Shown here in pieces: positions 1 to 8,073 of a DNA stretch of 64,000 nucleotides. Below the pieces are notes generated by a model. That model was not told the origin of the DNA, made no database searches, and saw only the letters and a program-made list of their open reading frames with translations. Where the stretch lies: positions 3,487,635 to 3,551,634 of the forward strand of contig CP139021.1 of assembly GCA_034044135.1 (NCBI GenBank), read 5' to 3'. The position numbers and the translations under genes were made by a program. The stretch's first letter is position 1; each line of letters begins with the position of its first letter. Source of the DNA: Flammeovirgaceae bacterium SG7u.111. GTDB taxonomy: Bacteria > Bacteroidota > Bacteroidia > Cytophagales > Flammeovirgaceae.

Positions 1-638
1 GGATTGTCTTTGCCAGTTGGCTCTCCCTCAAAGTTTTCTTTGTAACTAACTTCAATAGGGTCATTAGGATCAAGTCCTACAACATCTCCATTTTCTATGT
101 AAACAGTTGGCACACGATCTTGAGTAGCCGCCATTATGTAAGAATAATCAAAACCAACTTCATTTGGTCCTGGAGAAACACGCTGGTTCCAATCTACAAA
201 ACCAGTACCCAATCCCAAATGCCACTTCCCAACTATACCAGTATGGTATCCCTCTTCTCTCAACAACTTAGGAATAGTAACCTGAGCAGTATCAATTATC
301 AAAGGAGCTGTGCCCGGAAGGATTTTAGCATTTTTGTTTCGCCACGGATACATACCTGTAAGAAGCGCATATCTACTTGGTGAGCAAGTAGCTGAAGATG
401 CATATCCATTGGTAAAACGCACACCTCCATTTGCTAACATATCAATATTAGGAGTGTTCAACTCAGTTGCGCCATATGCGCTAACATCTCCGTAACCCAA
501 ATCATCGGCATAAATAAAAATAATGTTCGGCTTTGTCGGCTCGTCGTCAACCTCTGTTATTTCAGCCTTCTTTTTCTCTCCACAAGCAGCGAGTGCAAAG
601 GGTAGAATAAGTAATAATGTGAATCTTAAAAATTTCAT
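1..638 (-). CDS. Sulfatase lipoprotein (partial, C-terminus off window)
   Basis: About 212 N-terminal codons of a type I sulfatase; the rest lies beyond the left edge. The protein starts with a hydrophobic signal ending in a lipobox (LAAC, Cys19), so it should be a membrane-anchored lipoprotein. Family marks are the metal-binding pair D45-D46 in YADDLGYGD, the active-site signature C85-S-P-S-R followed by ALLTG, and GKWHLG with K138 and H140. The CxPSR motif means Cys85 would be oxidised to formylglycine by a sulfatase-modifying enzyme. The family hydrolyses sulfate esters, often on sulfated polysaccharides, but the substrate cannot be read from this fragment. The ATG follows AAAACAAGAAA. No neighbour in the window shares its pathway. 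Confidence 0.93.
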   Translation of the reverse strand, partial: MKFLRFTLLLILPFALAACGEKKKAEITEVDDEPTKPNIIFIYADDLGYGDVSAYGATELNTPNIDMLANGGVRFTNGYASSATCSPSRYALLTGMYPWRNKNAKILPGTAPLIIDTAQVTIPKLLREEGYHTGIVGKWHLGLGTGFVDWNQRVSPGPNEVGFDYSYIMAATQDRVPTVYIENGDVVGLDPNDPIEVSYKENFEGEPTGKDN

Positions 639-905
639 TTTCTTGTTTTTTTCAAAGTGTATAAAGCGAAAAAATAGGCGGTTAAATTACTTCATTTTGA
701 ATAATAAAGCGATTGTTGGTAATTTTTCTTTGTGCGAAACCCTTTTAACTCGTATATATGAAAAAGGAATAAGGCTCACGTTTGTGCCAGATTGCAGGAG
801 CAATGCGAATGAAAATGACAAAAAGTTGCAAATGATACTGGTTTGGGTATAATTGCGCACACGCACAAATTTTTCACACCACCCTATATAATTATCACTA
901 TCTAT

Positions 906-1592
906 ATGAAAACAATCATCAACAACACGGTCGCCATTACATGTATCACCCTCCTCTTTTCTTGCGAGCAAAAGCCAAAAGCCACGGAAGGAATAGCAGA
1001 TGAAACCCCTGCTATTCCAAGTGAAATAGTGACACGCTCAGCTCCCGACAACCTTGTGCCTACACAAGAAGAATCATGGGAAATTGAAAGCCAAGAAGGG
1101 CAAAACCTGGTTTTTTCTAATGGGGAAACAGTGCAAACCGAACTCTATGAGCTAGAATATTTCGGCAAAATTGAGGCGAAGGGGAAAGCTCCCTTTTTGA
1201 TAGTAGCTGGAAGAGGTTGTGATGAATGCGACGAGAACATTGCCATTTACCTTCATTCCCCAGATAGTAAAACTAAACTGGGCGAAACCGTAGCAATAAG
1301 ATACCCTTACCCAGGAAAAGAGTTGGATTATGAAGACGGAAGCCTACTCAACGATGTTCGTTTTTTCTTTGGCGAAGTACTGCCTGGGATAAACGGAGCC
1401 ATTTGGTACCAAAAAACCAAGGTAGATGGACGGTTGATGGATAATGCTTATTTGGTGACAGTAGAAAAAGGCGAGATAAAAGGTAGCACTCTTCTAAAAA
1501 AAGATATGCCTGATATAAATAAAACCCTAGAACTTGTCTCCGAAGAAAAAGCATTGGAAGTACCCGGGGTTGAGTATTATAGCGAGCCTTAA
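906..1592 (+). CDS. Hypothetical lipoprotein
   Basis: A 228-codon reading frame, if started at the ATG at 906. An upstream in-frame start at 843 would add 21 residues ahead of a complete signal, so 906 is preferred. The N-terminus is a short hydrophobic stretch ending in LLFSC, a lipobox with Cys20, followed by a polar linker. The body is mixed and rather acidic, with a CxxC motif in GRGCDECDEN near residue 110 and repeated aromatic/glycine stretches that look beta-rich. I do not recognise a family. It stands alone, divergent from the sulfatase and about 150 bp before hisA. It is probably exported and lipid-anchored; no function is assigned. Confidence 0.75.
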   Translation: MKTIINNTVAITCITLLFSCEQKPKATEGIADETPAIPSEIVTRSAPDNLVPTQEESWEIESQEGQNLVFSNGETVQTELYELEYFGKIEAKGKAPFLIVAGRGCDECDENIAIYLHSPDSKTKLGETVAIRYPYPGKELDYEDGSLLNDVRFFFGEVLPGINGAIWYQKTKVDGRLMDNAYLVTVEKGEIKGSTLLKKDMPDINKTLELVSEEKALEVPGVEYYSEP

Positions 1593-1654
1593 ACCTCGAA
1601 TATTTCTTAAATTAAAGACATGTTGGTCGCAGACCAGCTATTCGGTTGAGTTTT

Positions 1655-1690
1655 TTCTTGTTGCATACAGTAAAATTCATTCCTTTTGTA
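1655..1690 (+). promoter_or_regulatory. Possible Bacteroidota promoter for hisA
   Basis: TCCTTTTG at 1681-1688 matches TAnnTTTG in seven of eight positions, and a TTGTTG lies about 17 nt upstream. It is about 50 nt before the hisA ATG. The match is imperfect, so this is tentative. Confidence 0.3.
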
Positions 1691-1738
1691 GACATAGCCC
1701 TTATGGGCATTTTCCCACTTTTTCAACACCTTACATAA

Positions 1739-2461
1739 ATGATAGAAGTAATCCCAGCCATCGACTTAATAGATGGAAAATGCGTGCGCCTAAGTCAAGG
1801 CGATTTTAATACCTCTAAAATCTATAGCGAAAACCCGCTTGAAATGGCGAAAGCATTTGAAGGAATTGGGATTAAGCGACTTCACCTTGTTGACCTTGAC
1901 GGGGCAAAGCATAAGAAAGTAAAAAACCTCGCTACGCTTCAAGCAATCACGTCTAACACTAATTTGGTCGTGGATTTTGGCGGTGGTATTCAGTCAAATG
2001 ATGACCTTAAAAAGGTAATAGACGCTGGCGCAGAGATGGTTACATGCGGAAGTATAGCCTTGAAAAACAGGCCTCTTTTTGAAGAATGGCTTGAAAGATA
2101 TGGCCCTGAGAGGATCATATTGGCTGCCGATACTAAGGATGGAAAAATAGCCGTACATGGATGGCAAGAAACCGCTTCCGTCACGTTAGACGATTTCATC
2201 TCTGACTTCTTGCTCAAAGGAATCAAGTACTTCTTGTGTACCGATATAAGCAAAGATGGAATGCTTTCTGGCCCTGCATTTAGCCTTTATAACCAAATTC
2301 AAATAAACCATCCAAGCATCAAACTGATTGCCAGCGGTGGAATAAGTAATATGGACGATATTCGCCAATTGAACACCAGCGGAATATTTGGCGTAGTAGT
2401 AGGAAAAGCCTATTATGAAGGGAAAATAGCACTAGAAGACTTCAAAGAATTTGTAGTTTAG
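1739..2461 (+). CDS. hisA: HisA, phosphoribosylformimino-AICAR-P isomerase
   Basis: A 240-residue TIM-barrel isomerase of histidine biosynthesis that converts ProFAR to PRFAR in the cytoplasm. The start IPAIDLIDGKCVRL carries the catalytic base Asp9, and the second catalytic aspartate is Asp131 in AADTKDG. The phosphate-binding glycines appear in DFGGGIQ and in ASGGISN and VVVGKAYYEG near the C-terminus. Length matches the family. HisF is a close paralogue, but the DLIDGKCVRL start is typical of HisA. No other his gene lies within the window, so this copy is not in a visible his operon; the next gene is an unrelated PAS protein 40 bp downstream. Confidence 0.95.
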   Translation: MIEVIPAIDLIDGKCVRLSQGDFNTSKIYSENPLEMAKAFEGIGIKRLHLVDLDGAKHKKVKNLATLQAITSNTNLVVDFGGGIQSNDDLKKVIDAGAEMVTCGSIALKNRPLFEEWLERYGPERIILAADTKDGKIAVHGWQETASVTLDDFISDFLLKGIKYFLCTDISKDGMLSGPAFSLYNQIQINHPSIKLIASGGISNMDDIRQLNTSGIFGVVVGKAYYEGKIALEDFKEFVV

Positions 2462-2501
2462 AGCATGCCCTTAGAGATTTAATACAAAAAAACACCCATC
2501 C

Positions 2502-3017
2502 ATGGATTTCCCCAACAGAAGAAGAAATAAGATTATAGGCTTTGCGCACCCGTTACATAGCTGGGACGTAATTGCCCTCAACTCCATGGACTACTTGAGC
2601 CAAACGGAACACGGAGAAGACCTTCTTTTTATTTCTAACTTTTGTAAAAACCATGGATGGGACAATTACATAGACTTTTTCAGCCTGCTGAGGGAGGGCA
2701 AAACCATTGTGATCACCGACAAGCACACAAATTTGGTTTGGGTAAGTAGCAACTTTAGCAAAATGACAGGCTACTTTTTGGATGAAGTGAAAGGGATGCG
2801 CCCTCCAGAACTATTGCATGGTGAGGAGACAAGTGAAGAATTAAAAACCAAGATTCGTGAGCGCCTTCAGAACCGCAAAAGGGTAAAAGCCGAAATAGTT
2901 AACTACAGGAAAAATGGGGAGCGGTACATCTGCTTACTTGATATTAGACCTGTGATCAACTTCAATGGGGATGTAGTAAACTTTTTAGCCATTGAACATG
3001 AAAAGCCAATTGGGTAA
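2502..3017 (+). CDS. Stand-alone PAS domain protein
   Basis: A 171-residue soluble protein made of a roughly 50-residue N-terminal extension and one PAS domain (about residues 60-168). PAS marks are the TDKHTNLVWVSSNFSKMTGY start, the KGMRPPELLHGEET segment in the position of the LOV GKNCRFLQG loop, and a C-terminal YRKNGERYICLLDIRPV strand. The photoactive LOV cysteine is absent, since the loop reads GMRPPELL, so a flavin-adduct photosensor is unlikely. There is no kinase, cyclase or DNA-binding output domain. It follows hisA by 40 bp and may be co-transcribed. Ligand and partner are unknown. Confidence 0.8.
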   Translation: MDFPNRRRNKIIGFAHPLHSWDVIALNSMDYLSQTEHGEDLLFISNFCKNHGWDNYIDFFSLLREGKTIVITDKHTNLVWVSSNFSKMTGYFLDEVKGMRPPELLHGEETSEELKTKIRERLQNRKRVKAEIVNYRKNGERYICLLDIRPVINFNGDVVNFLAIEHEKPIG

Positions 3018-3043
3018 CACATTAATTCCTCCTTTATTCACAT

Positions 3044-3080
3044 TCTATTTCTCTACCCGCCTCAATAGTTGTACTTTTGC
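3044..3080 (+). promoter_or_regulatory. Candidate promoter of the GT39-GT2 operon
   Basis: TACTTTTG at 3072-3079 is a perfect match to the Bacteroidota -7 element TAnnTTTG and lies 58 nt before the GT39 ATG. The -33 element is weak (TTT-rich around 3045-3055). Confidence 0.45.
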
Positions 3081-3137
3081 AATCATTTTTTTTTGTTAAA
3101 GGTGCTTACCACCCATTTCCATTATTGAATTTGATAT

Positions 3138-4805
3138 ATGAACAAATTGGGATCAATACTTTATACCTATAGGTATCATTTCTTTTTTCTGATAGCAGCT
3201 ATTATTTACCTCATCTACATGGTCATAGACGTGATCGAAATAGATTCGGCACAATACGCCGCCCAATCTATGGAAATGTTTATGAGCAAAAGCTACTTAC
3301 ATGTTTTCTTGAGGGGAAAAGATTACCTTGACAAGCCTCCTATGCTGTTTTGGCTTGCCTCCTCTTCTTTCAATTTATTTGGGATCAGCAATTTCACTTA
3401 CAAGCTCCCTGCCGTGTTAGTAGGAATCCTAGGCATATATTCCACTTACAAATTTACAGAGCTTTGGTATGGGAAAAAGAAAGCGCTGATAGCCGGCCTT
3501 ATTCAGGCTACAGCTCAAGCGACCATGCTGGTAGTAAACGATGTAAGGACCGACGGTATTTTAACCGCTTTCGTTATCTTCGGCATTTGGCAACTCTCAG
3601 CTTTTCTGCAAAAGAAAAAACTCCATTTTTTGGTTGGAGGGGCTGTCGGCATTGCTTGCGCACTTATGTCCAAAGGACCTATTGCGCTCGTCATTCCCAT
3701 CGCCGCATTTTCTATCGACTTCATCCTCAAACGAGAGTGGAAGCTCTTCTTCAAGCTAGAATGGTTGCTGTTTTTACTTCTTGTAGGAGTATTGCTAGCA
3801 CCAATGCTATACGGGCTTTACACCCAATTTGACCTGCATCCCGAAAAAGAAGTATATGGGCTGAAAGGACCTTCGGGTATCAAATTTTTCTTTTGGACAC
3901 AAAGTTTTGGGCGGATAACAGGCGATAATTATTGGAGCGACAATACTACATTTTTTTATTTCTTCCACACCATCTTGTGGGATTTCCAGCCTTGGGTGAT
4001 CTTTTTCATCATAGCTTTCATCTCAAAAACCATAAATATTTTTAAGCAGGGATTCCGAATCTCGCAAAAGCAAGAATACATTAGCTATGCAGGCTTTTTG
4101 TTCCCATTTTTAGCGATGTCTACCTCAAGCTTTAAGCTGCCTCACTACATCTTCCCCCTCCTGCCCTTGGCGGCCATTATTACCGCCGACTTCTTAGGTG
4201 ACTTGTGGGATAAAAAAAGCATTTGGCTCAAAAGGCTTGCTCGAATCCAGTTTGGAATCATGCACCTCTTTTTCCTTTTGGCAGCCATCAATTTCATCTT
4301 GTTTTTCCCGCCAGAATCAGTTATGCTTCCGGCAGTGATCGCCCTATTTTTCGTACTCTTCTGGATCGCATTTTTAAAAATAAACGATTGGTTGGAAAAA
4401 CTTGTGGTCATTACCGCCATTGCCATCCTTGGGTTCAACCTACTTATGTCTGTGAACTTTTACCCAAACCTCATGAAATACCAAGGAAGCTCTTTGGCAG
4501 GAAGATTCATCAGAGAAGGACAAAAAGAGGATGTGTATTGGTACAAAGCAGTGGGGACCAGCTTGGATTTTTACGCAAGAAAAGTAGTACCCAAAATAGA
4601 AGACGAAGAAATAGAGCAATTGGCAAAAGGAGCTTGGGTCTACACAACTGATGAAGGGCTGAAAGGCCTAAAGCCCTTAGGAGTTGAATTTGATACTGTG
4701 AAGACTTTTCCTGGCTACCCAGTTTCCCAGCTCAGTATCCATTTCCTAAAGCAAAACACTCGGCAAGAACAATTACACACTTACTATTTACTCGAAAAGA
4801 AATAA
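3138..4805 (+). CDS. GT39/ArnT-like membrane glycosyltransferase
   Basis: A 555-residue integral membrane GT-C enzyme of the ArnT/PMT superfamily, which moves a sugar from a polyprenyl-phosphate donor to an acceptor on the periplasmic side. The N-terminus has a membrane helix followed by IEIDSAQYA with the conserved acidic Asp36 of the first external loop. The family signature DKPP is at residues 65-68. Many further hydrophobic helices run to about residue 440, then a soluble C-terminal tail. The GT2 gene 7 bp downstream is the type that makes polyprenyl-phosphate sugars, so the two probably form a donor-synthesis and transfer pair. The acceptor (lipid A, glycan or protein) cannot be told. 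Confidence 0.88.
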   Translation: MNKLGSILYTYRYHFFFLIAAIIYLIYMVIDVIEIDSAQYAAQSMEMFMSKSYLHVFLRGKDYLDKPPMLFWLASSSFNLFGISNFTYKLPAVLVGILGIYSTYKFTELWYGKKKALIAGLIQATAQATMLVVNDVRTDGILTAFVIFGIWQLSAFLQKKKLHFLVGGAVGIACALMSKGPIALVIPIAAFSIDFILKREWKLFFKLEWLLFLLLVGVLLAPMLYGLYTQFDLHPEKEVYGLKGPSGIKFFFWTQSFGRITGDNYWSDNTTFFYFFHTILWDFQPWVIFFIIAFISKTINIFKQGFRISQKQEYISYAGFLFPFLAMSTSSFKLPHYIFPLLPLAAIITADFLGDLWDKKSIWLKRLARIQFGIMHLFFLLAAINFILFFPPESVMLPAVIALFFVLFWIAFLKINDWLEKLVVITAIAILGFNLLMSVNFYPNLMKYQGSSLAGRFIREGQKEDVYWYKAVGTSLDFYARKVVPKIEDEEIEQLAKGAWVYTTDEGLKGLKPLGVEFDTVKTFPGYPVSQLSIHFLKQNTRQEQLHTYYLLEKK

Positions 4806-4812
4806 ACTTCCT

Positions 4813-5526
4813 ATGAAACTATCAATTATTATCCCAGCGTACAACGAAGAAAATACTATTGAAAATATTCTTCAAAAGCTTTCGGAAGTAGAGTTAATCA
4901 ATAATATTGAGAAAGAACTGATAGTGGTGAACGACTGCTCGGCAGATAACACAGAAGGCGTAGCGAAAGCCTTTATCCAAGCCAACCCGTCGCTCAATAT
5001 CCAGTATTATAAGCACGAGGTAAACAAAGGAAAAGGAGCTGCCCTGCATACGGGAATACAAAACGCTAGTGGAGATTATTTGGTGGTACAAGATGCCGAC
5101 CTTGAATACGACCCTCGCGAGTTCAACTACCTACTACAGCCTGTGGTGGATGGCTTTGCCGACGTGGTATATGGATCTAGGTTTATGGGCGGAAACCCTC
5201 ACCGCATCCTTTTCTTCTGGCATTCTATAGGGAACAAAATCCTCACTTTTTGGTCGAACATGTTCACCAACCTCAACCTCACCGATATGGAGACTTGCTA
5301 CAAACTGATCAATGCAGAAATGGCAAAATCTCTTATATTAAAAGAAAACCGCTTCGGCTTCGAACCAGAAGTAACCGCCAAACTTGCCCGCATCAAAGGT
5401 ATCCGCATTTACGAAGTAGGTATTTCCTACTATGGCCGTACCTACGCCGAGGGCAAGAAAATAAACTGGAAAGATGGTTTCAGGGCACTATATTGTGTGC
5501 TTAAATATGGATTGTTTAATAGGTAA
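4813..5526 (+). CDS. GT2 family polyprenyl-phosphate glycosyltransferase
   Basis: A 237-residue cytoplasmic GT-A enzyme similar to dolichol-phosphate mannosyltransferase (DPM1) and ArnC-like proteins. The fold starts with SIIIPAYNEENTI, has VNDCSADNT, and carries the metal/nucleotide motif D94-A-D96 in QDADLEYDP. The segment FEPEVTAKLARI is typical of the DPM1 group. There are no C-terminal membrane helices, unlike ArnC or GtrB. It lies 7 bp after the GT39 gene in the same direction, which supports a role in making its lipid-linked sugar donor. It ends 9 bp from the convergent mobA, with no clear terminator between them. Confidence 0.9.
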   Translation: MKLSIIIPAYNEENTIENILQKLSEVELINNIEKELIVVNDCSADNTEGVAKAFIQANPSLNIQYYKHEVNKGKGAALHTGIQNASGDYLVVQDADLEYDPREFNYLLQPVVDGFADVVYGSRFMGGNPHRILFFWHSIGNKILTFWSNMFTNLNLTDMETCYKLINAEMAKSLILKENRFGFEPEVTAKLARIKGIRIYEVGISYYGRTYAEGKKINWKDGFRALYCVLKYGLFNR

Positions 5527-5535
5527 AAACGAGGC

Positions 5536-6135
5536 TTACTGCTGCCCGCCAAGCCCCAACGAAGCCGAAAGGTTTTTGAAGTCTTCGGGAGTATTGGCAT
5601 TCGCCAAGAAACCAGCATCGCTCGGCCTCGCAAGTTCTGCCCCAATAGTTGCAAGTAGTTTGCGGGGCGAAAGCTTTCCGCTCTCTTTTGCTTTTTTTAG
5701 AGGGGCAAAGGAGTTTGGTTCCCAAATAGAAAACAACGGCTCAGGCATGCCTTCCTCTCCTAAAAAAGCCGTTGCTGGTTTTTGAGGGTTTCGCTTGGAA
5801 ATCAGTTCTTCCAAATTTGACTTGCCCACCAAGGGCATATCGCAAGCGAGTACCAGCCAAGCCGAATCTGGATCGTATTCAAAAGCAGTGAGCAGAGCGC
5901 CTATTGGTCCTAATCCTTTTTCAAAGTCTACCAAAAACTTCATGTGCACAGCCCCTTCAGGCAATTTTTTGGCTACGGACAAAAACACTTCATCGCACAC
6001 CGTTTCTAGCAAGCGGTAGGCAAATTCCCGCTGGGGCAAACCGTGGTAATTGAGCAAGCCTTTATCCTTTTGCATGCGCCTGCTCTTTCCTCCTGCTAGC
6101 ACCAGCCCCTTTAAGGGTATTTCTTCTATTTTCAT
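5536..6135 (-). CDS. mobA: MobA, molybdenum cofactor guanylyltransferase
   Basis: A 199-residue nucleotidyltransferase that joins GMP from GTP to molybdopterin to give the bis-MGD type cofactor. The N-terminal nucleotide loop reads VLAGGKSRRM followed by KDKG (residues 12-26), and LACDMPLV near residue 97 carries the metal-binding aspartate. Length fits MobA. The start codon overlaps the moaC stop as ATGA, so the two genes are translationally coupled on one transcript. No other moa or moe gene is in the window. Confidence 0.92.
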   Translation of the reverse strand: MKIEEIPLKGLVLAGGKSRRMQKDKGLLNYHGLPQREFAYRLLETVCDEVFLSVAKKLPEGAVHMKFLVDFEKGLGPIGALLTAFEYDPDSAWLVLACDMPLVGKSNLEELISKRNPQKPATAFLGEEGMPEPLFSIWEPNSFAPLKKAKESGKLSPRKLLATIGAELARPSDAGFLANANTPEDFKNLSASLGLGGQQ

Positions 6136-6617
6136 CTCCTAAAATCTTTTTTACCTCCAGTTTTCTCCATCAACTTGGTTTCCTTTATAATTATATCGTG
6201 GGACATCGCTTTGCACATATCGTAAATGGTAAGTGCTGCGACCGAAGCGCCTACTAAAGCTTCCATTTCCACTCCAGTTTTGGCCGTGATCACGGTAGTG
6301 CAATCGATTTGGACGGTATCTATCCCGTCGTTGGAAATATGGATCTTGCAATCTTCCAGACCTATTGGGTGACAAAGGGGAATGAGATCGCCCGTTTTCT
6401 TAGCTGCCATTGTCCCGGCAATTACTGCTGTTTGGAATACTGCACCTTTTTTGGTGTAAAGCTCGTTTCCTTGGAGCAGGGAAAGGATTTCTTCACCTAC
6501 TTTCACTTCCGACCTGGCCGTAGCCATGCGTAAGCTCACTTTCTTCTCACTCACATTCACCATCGCCGGATTGCCTTTTGCATCTAGGTGGGAGAGTTTT
6601 TTATCCTTGTCGTTCAT
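6132..6617 (-). CDS. moaC: MoaC, cyclic pyranopterin monophosphate synthase
   Basis: A 161-residue enzyme of molybdenum cofactor synthesis that converts the MoaA product to cPMP. Motifs are LCHPIGLEDCKI (substrate pocket) and KTGVEMEAL followed by YDMCKAM, which contain the conserved lysine and aspartate. The ATG at 6617 is preferred over one 39 nt upstream because it follows GGAAGAAAAAG and gives the usual family start (SHLDAKGNPAMV). It is first in a two-gene operon with mobA, overlapping by 4 nt. Unusually, no moaA, moaE or moeA sits next to the pair. Confidence 0.94.
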   Translation of the reverse strand: MNDKDKKLSHLDAKGNPAMVNVSEKKVSLRMATARSEVKVGEEILSLLQGNELYTKKGAVFQTAVIAGTMAAKKTGDLIPLCHPIGLEDCKIHISNDGIDTVQIDCTTVITAKTGVEMEALVGASVAALTIYDMCKAMSHDIIIKETKLMEKTGGKKDFRR

Positions 6618-6809
6618 CTTTTTCTTCCAATTTCTATATTTGACCTCAAGTCTCACGTACTTTTATACGAACTGCTAGGCCAACGAAGCGGCAAGTTATG
6701 ACCAAACAAAAGAGCTTTGCAAATTTTTAGGGCAAAATTGCTTTACCAGCCTAGGGCAGGCTCTCTCACTTTTTACACCAACTAAAGGCGTACAACGCAA
6801 AAAAACAGC

Positions 6810-7148
6810 ATGCTAGAAACTATTGCAATACTGGGCTTAATCATTTTCATCGTAGCTTTTTTCGGGTTAAGAAAAATCTTATTTGGCGAAAACTCTCTGC
6901 TCAAAAACAGAGAAGACATACGGGCACTCATTACAGGAGGCTCACTTACTACCGACATCGACAAAGCGGAAGGGTTGGTTGGGATGACGGGCAAAGCCCA
7001 AACAGTGCTGAGGCCCGTAGGAAAGGTTCTGGTGGGCGACAATCTTTATGAAGCAGCAACGGGAGGGGAATTCATTGATAAGGGCAAAAAGATAAAGGTG
7101 ATGGGCAAAAGCATGGGTACACTTAAAGTACGAGAGATTGAGGAATGA
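6810..7148 (+). CDS. Small NfeD-like membrane protein
   Basis: A 112-residue protein with one N-terminal membrane helix (about residues 3-21) and a C-terminal OB-fold NfeD domain (about 55-110). The domain shows the glycine pattern LVGMTGKAQTVLRPVGKV, then a central GGEFIDKGKKIKVMG and a final LKVREI strand. NfeD domains accompany membrane proteases or flotillin-like proteins, but none is encoded nearby, so this is a short orphan form. Its partner is unknown. It converges on the DUF4249 gene 59 bp away. Confidence 0.8.
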   Translation: MLETIAILGLIIFIVAFFGLRKILFGENSLLKNREDIRALITGGSLTTDIDKAEGLVGMTGKAQTVLRPVGKVLVGDNLYEAATGGEFIDKGKKIKVMGKSMGTLKVREIEE

Positions 7149-7207
7149 AAAACACAAAAGCAGCAACCAAAATGGCTACTGCTTTACCGATACGCTAAAC
7201 TGCGCTG

Positions 7208-8065
7208 TTATTCGCCAATTCTAATTGAATCAATTGACACTGCCGAAACCAAAAAGAAGCCTAATGCTCCATTGCTTAGATTGTTTCTGCTGTTAGCTGG
7301 AATTGGACCAAACATCCCACCATCGTTATTGAGGTTCATGTCCATATCTTGGAAATAGACAAACCCACTTCTGGACATACTGTACATTTCCATTGTCCCT
7401 TTATCGCCTTCGCGGTAATAGCCTGGTCCTGTAACCCCTTCTATGTTTTCAGAAAGGTATTCATCGTCTGAAAAGAAAACCCCTTCTCCATCAAAATTCA
7501 TGATGCTATCGTTCCTGTAGAACTTGAAGAGGTAAAAATCCTCCGTTTCAGTTGGCTCTGTAGTGTACAACAACATTTCATAAAAATAACCTTCGTCTTC
7601 TGGATCTTCCAGTTCGTCAGGGTCAATGCTCCATGTCAAGCTATCAATAGCTGTAACTCTTGCCAGCGTTTCAGTCGATTCATAAATTTGACCTTCGTAG
7701 GTTACTGAAAGCGTATAGGTTCTGCCTATTACACCTCTAAAGTCATTTGTATATACACCAGGAGCATCTTCTTGCTCCTCCATCACAAACTCGTTGCCCA
7801 AATTGTCAACGATCACCACATCGGCATCGCTTACCCTTGGTGTCCTTCCAGTTGTATAAAAATCAACTGTGTTTGAAAGGATCACATAAGGGGTCTTGTC
7901 AGGGGAGTCCGTTAGCAAAGCATCAATGATCAACTTTTTCTCGGTTTGCTTCAGGTCAAGCTCTATGGTTTTTTCTAAGGCACAAGCGCCAAAGGCTGTC
8001 ATTACCACCAAGAATAGCAAACTATTTATTATTCTATTTTTCATTTTTCTAAAATTGAGTTTCAT
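7208..8065 (-). CDS. DUF4249 lipoprotein
   Basis: A 285-residue exported protein of the Bacteroidota DUF4249 family. The signal ends in FGAC, which fits a lipobox, giving a lipid anchor. The start of the mature part, with the pattern ELDL then LIIDALLTDSPDKTPYVILS and TPRVSDADVVIVD, is the usual opening of this family. It begins 8 nt after the stop of the TonB-dependent receptor and is surely co-transcribed; DUF4249 proteins regularly pair with such receptors as a surface partner. The start could be the ATG at 8065 or the one at 8044. The ligand is unknown. Confidence 0.87.
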   Translation of the reverse strand: MKLNFRKMKNRIINSLLFLVVMTAFGACALEKTIELDLKQTEKKLIIDALLTDSPDKTPYVILSNTVDFYTTGRTPRVSDADVVIVDNLGNEFVMEEQEDAPGVYTNDFRGVIGRTYTLSVTYEGQIYESTETLARVTAIDSLTWSIDPDELEDPEDEGYFYEMLLYTTEPTETEDFYLFKFYRNDSIMNFDGEGVFFSDDEYLSENIEGVTGPGYYREGDKGTMEMYSMSRSGFVYFQDMDMNLNNDGGMFGPIPANSRNNLSNGALGFFLVSAVSIDSIRIGE

Positions 8066-8073
8066 TGGAAAGA

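Noticed and set aside
2502-3017. LOV photoreceptor reading of the PAS protein
   Set aside because: The loop in place of NCRFLQ has no cysteine.
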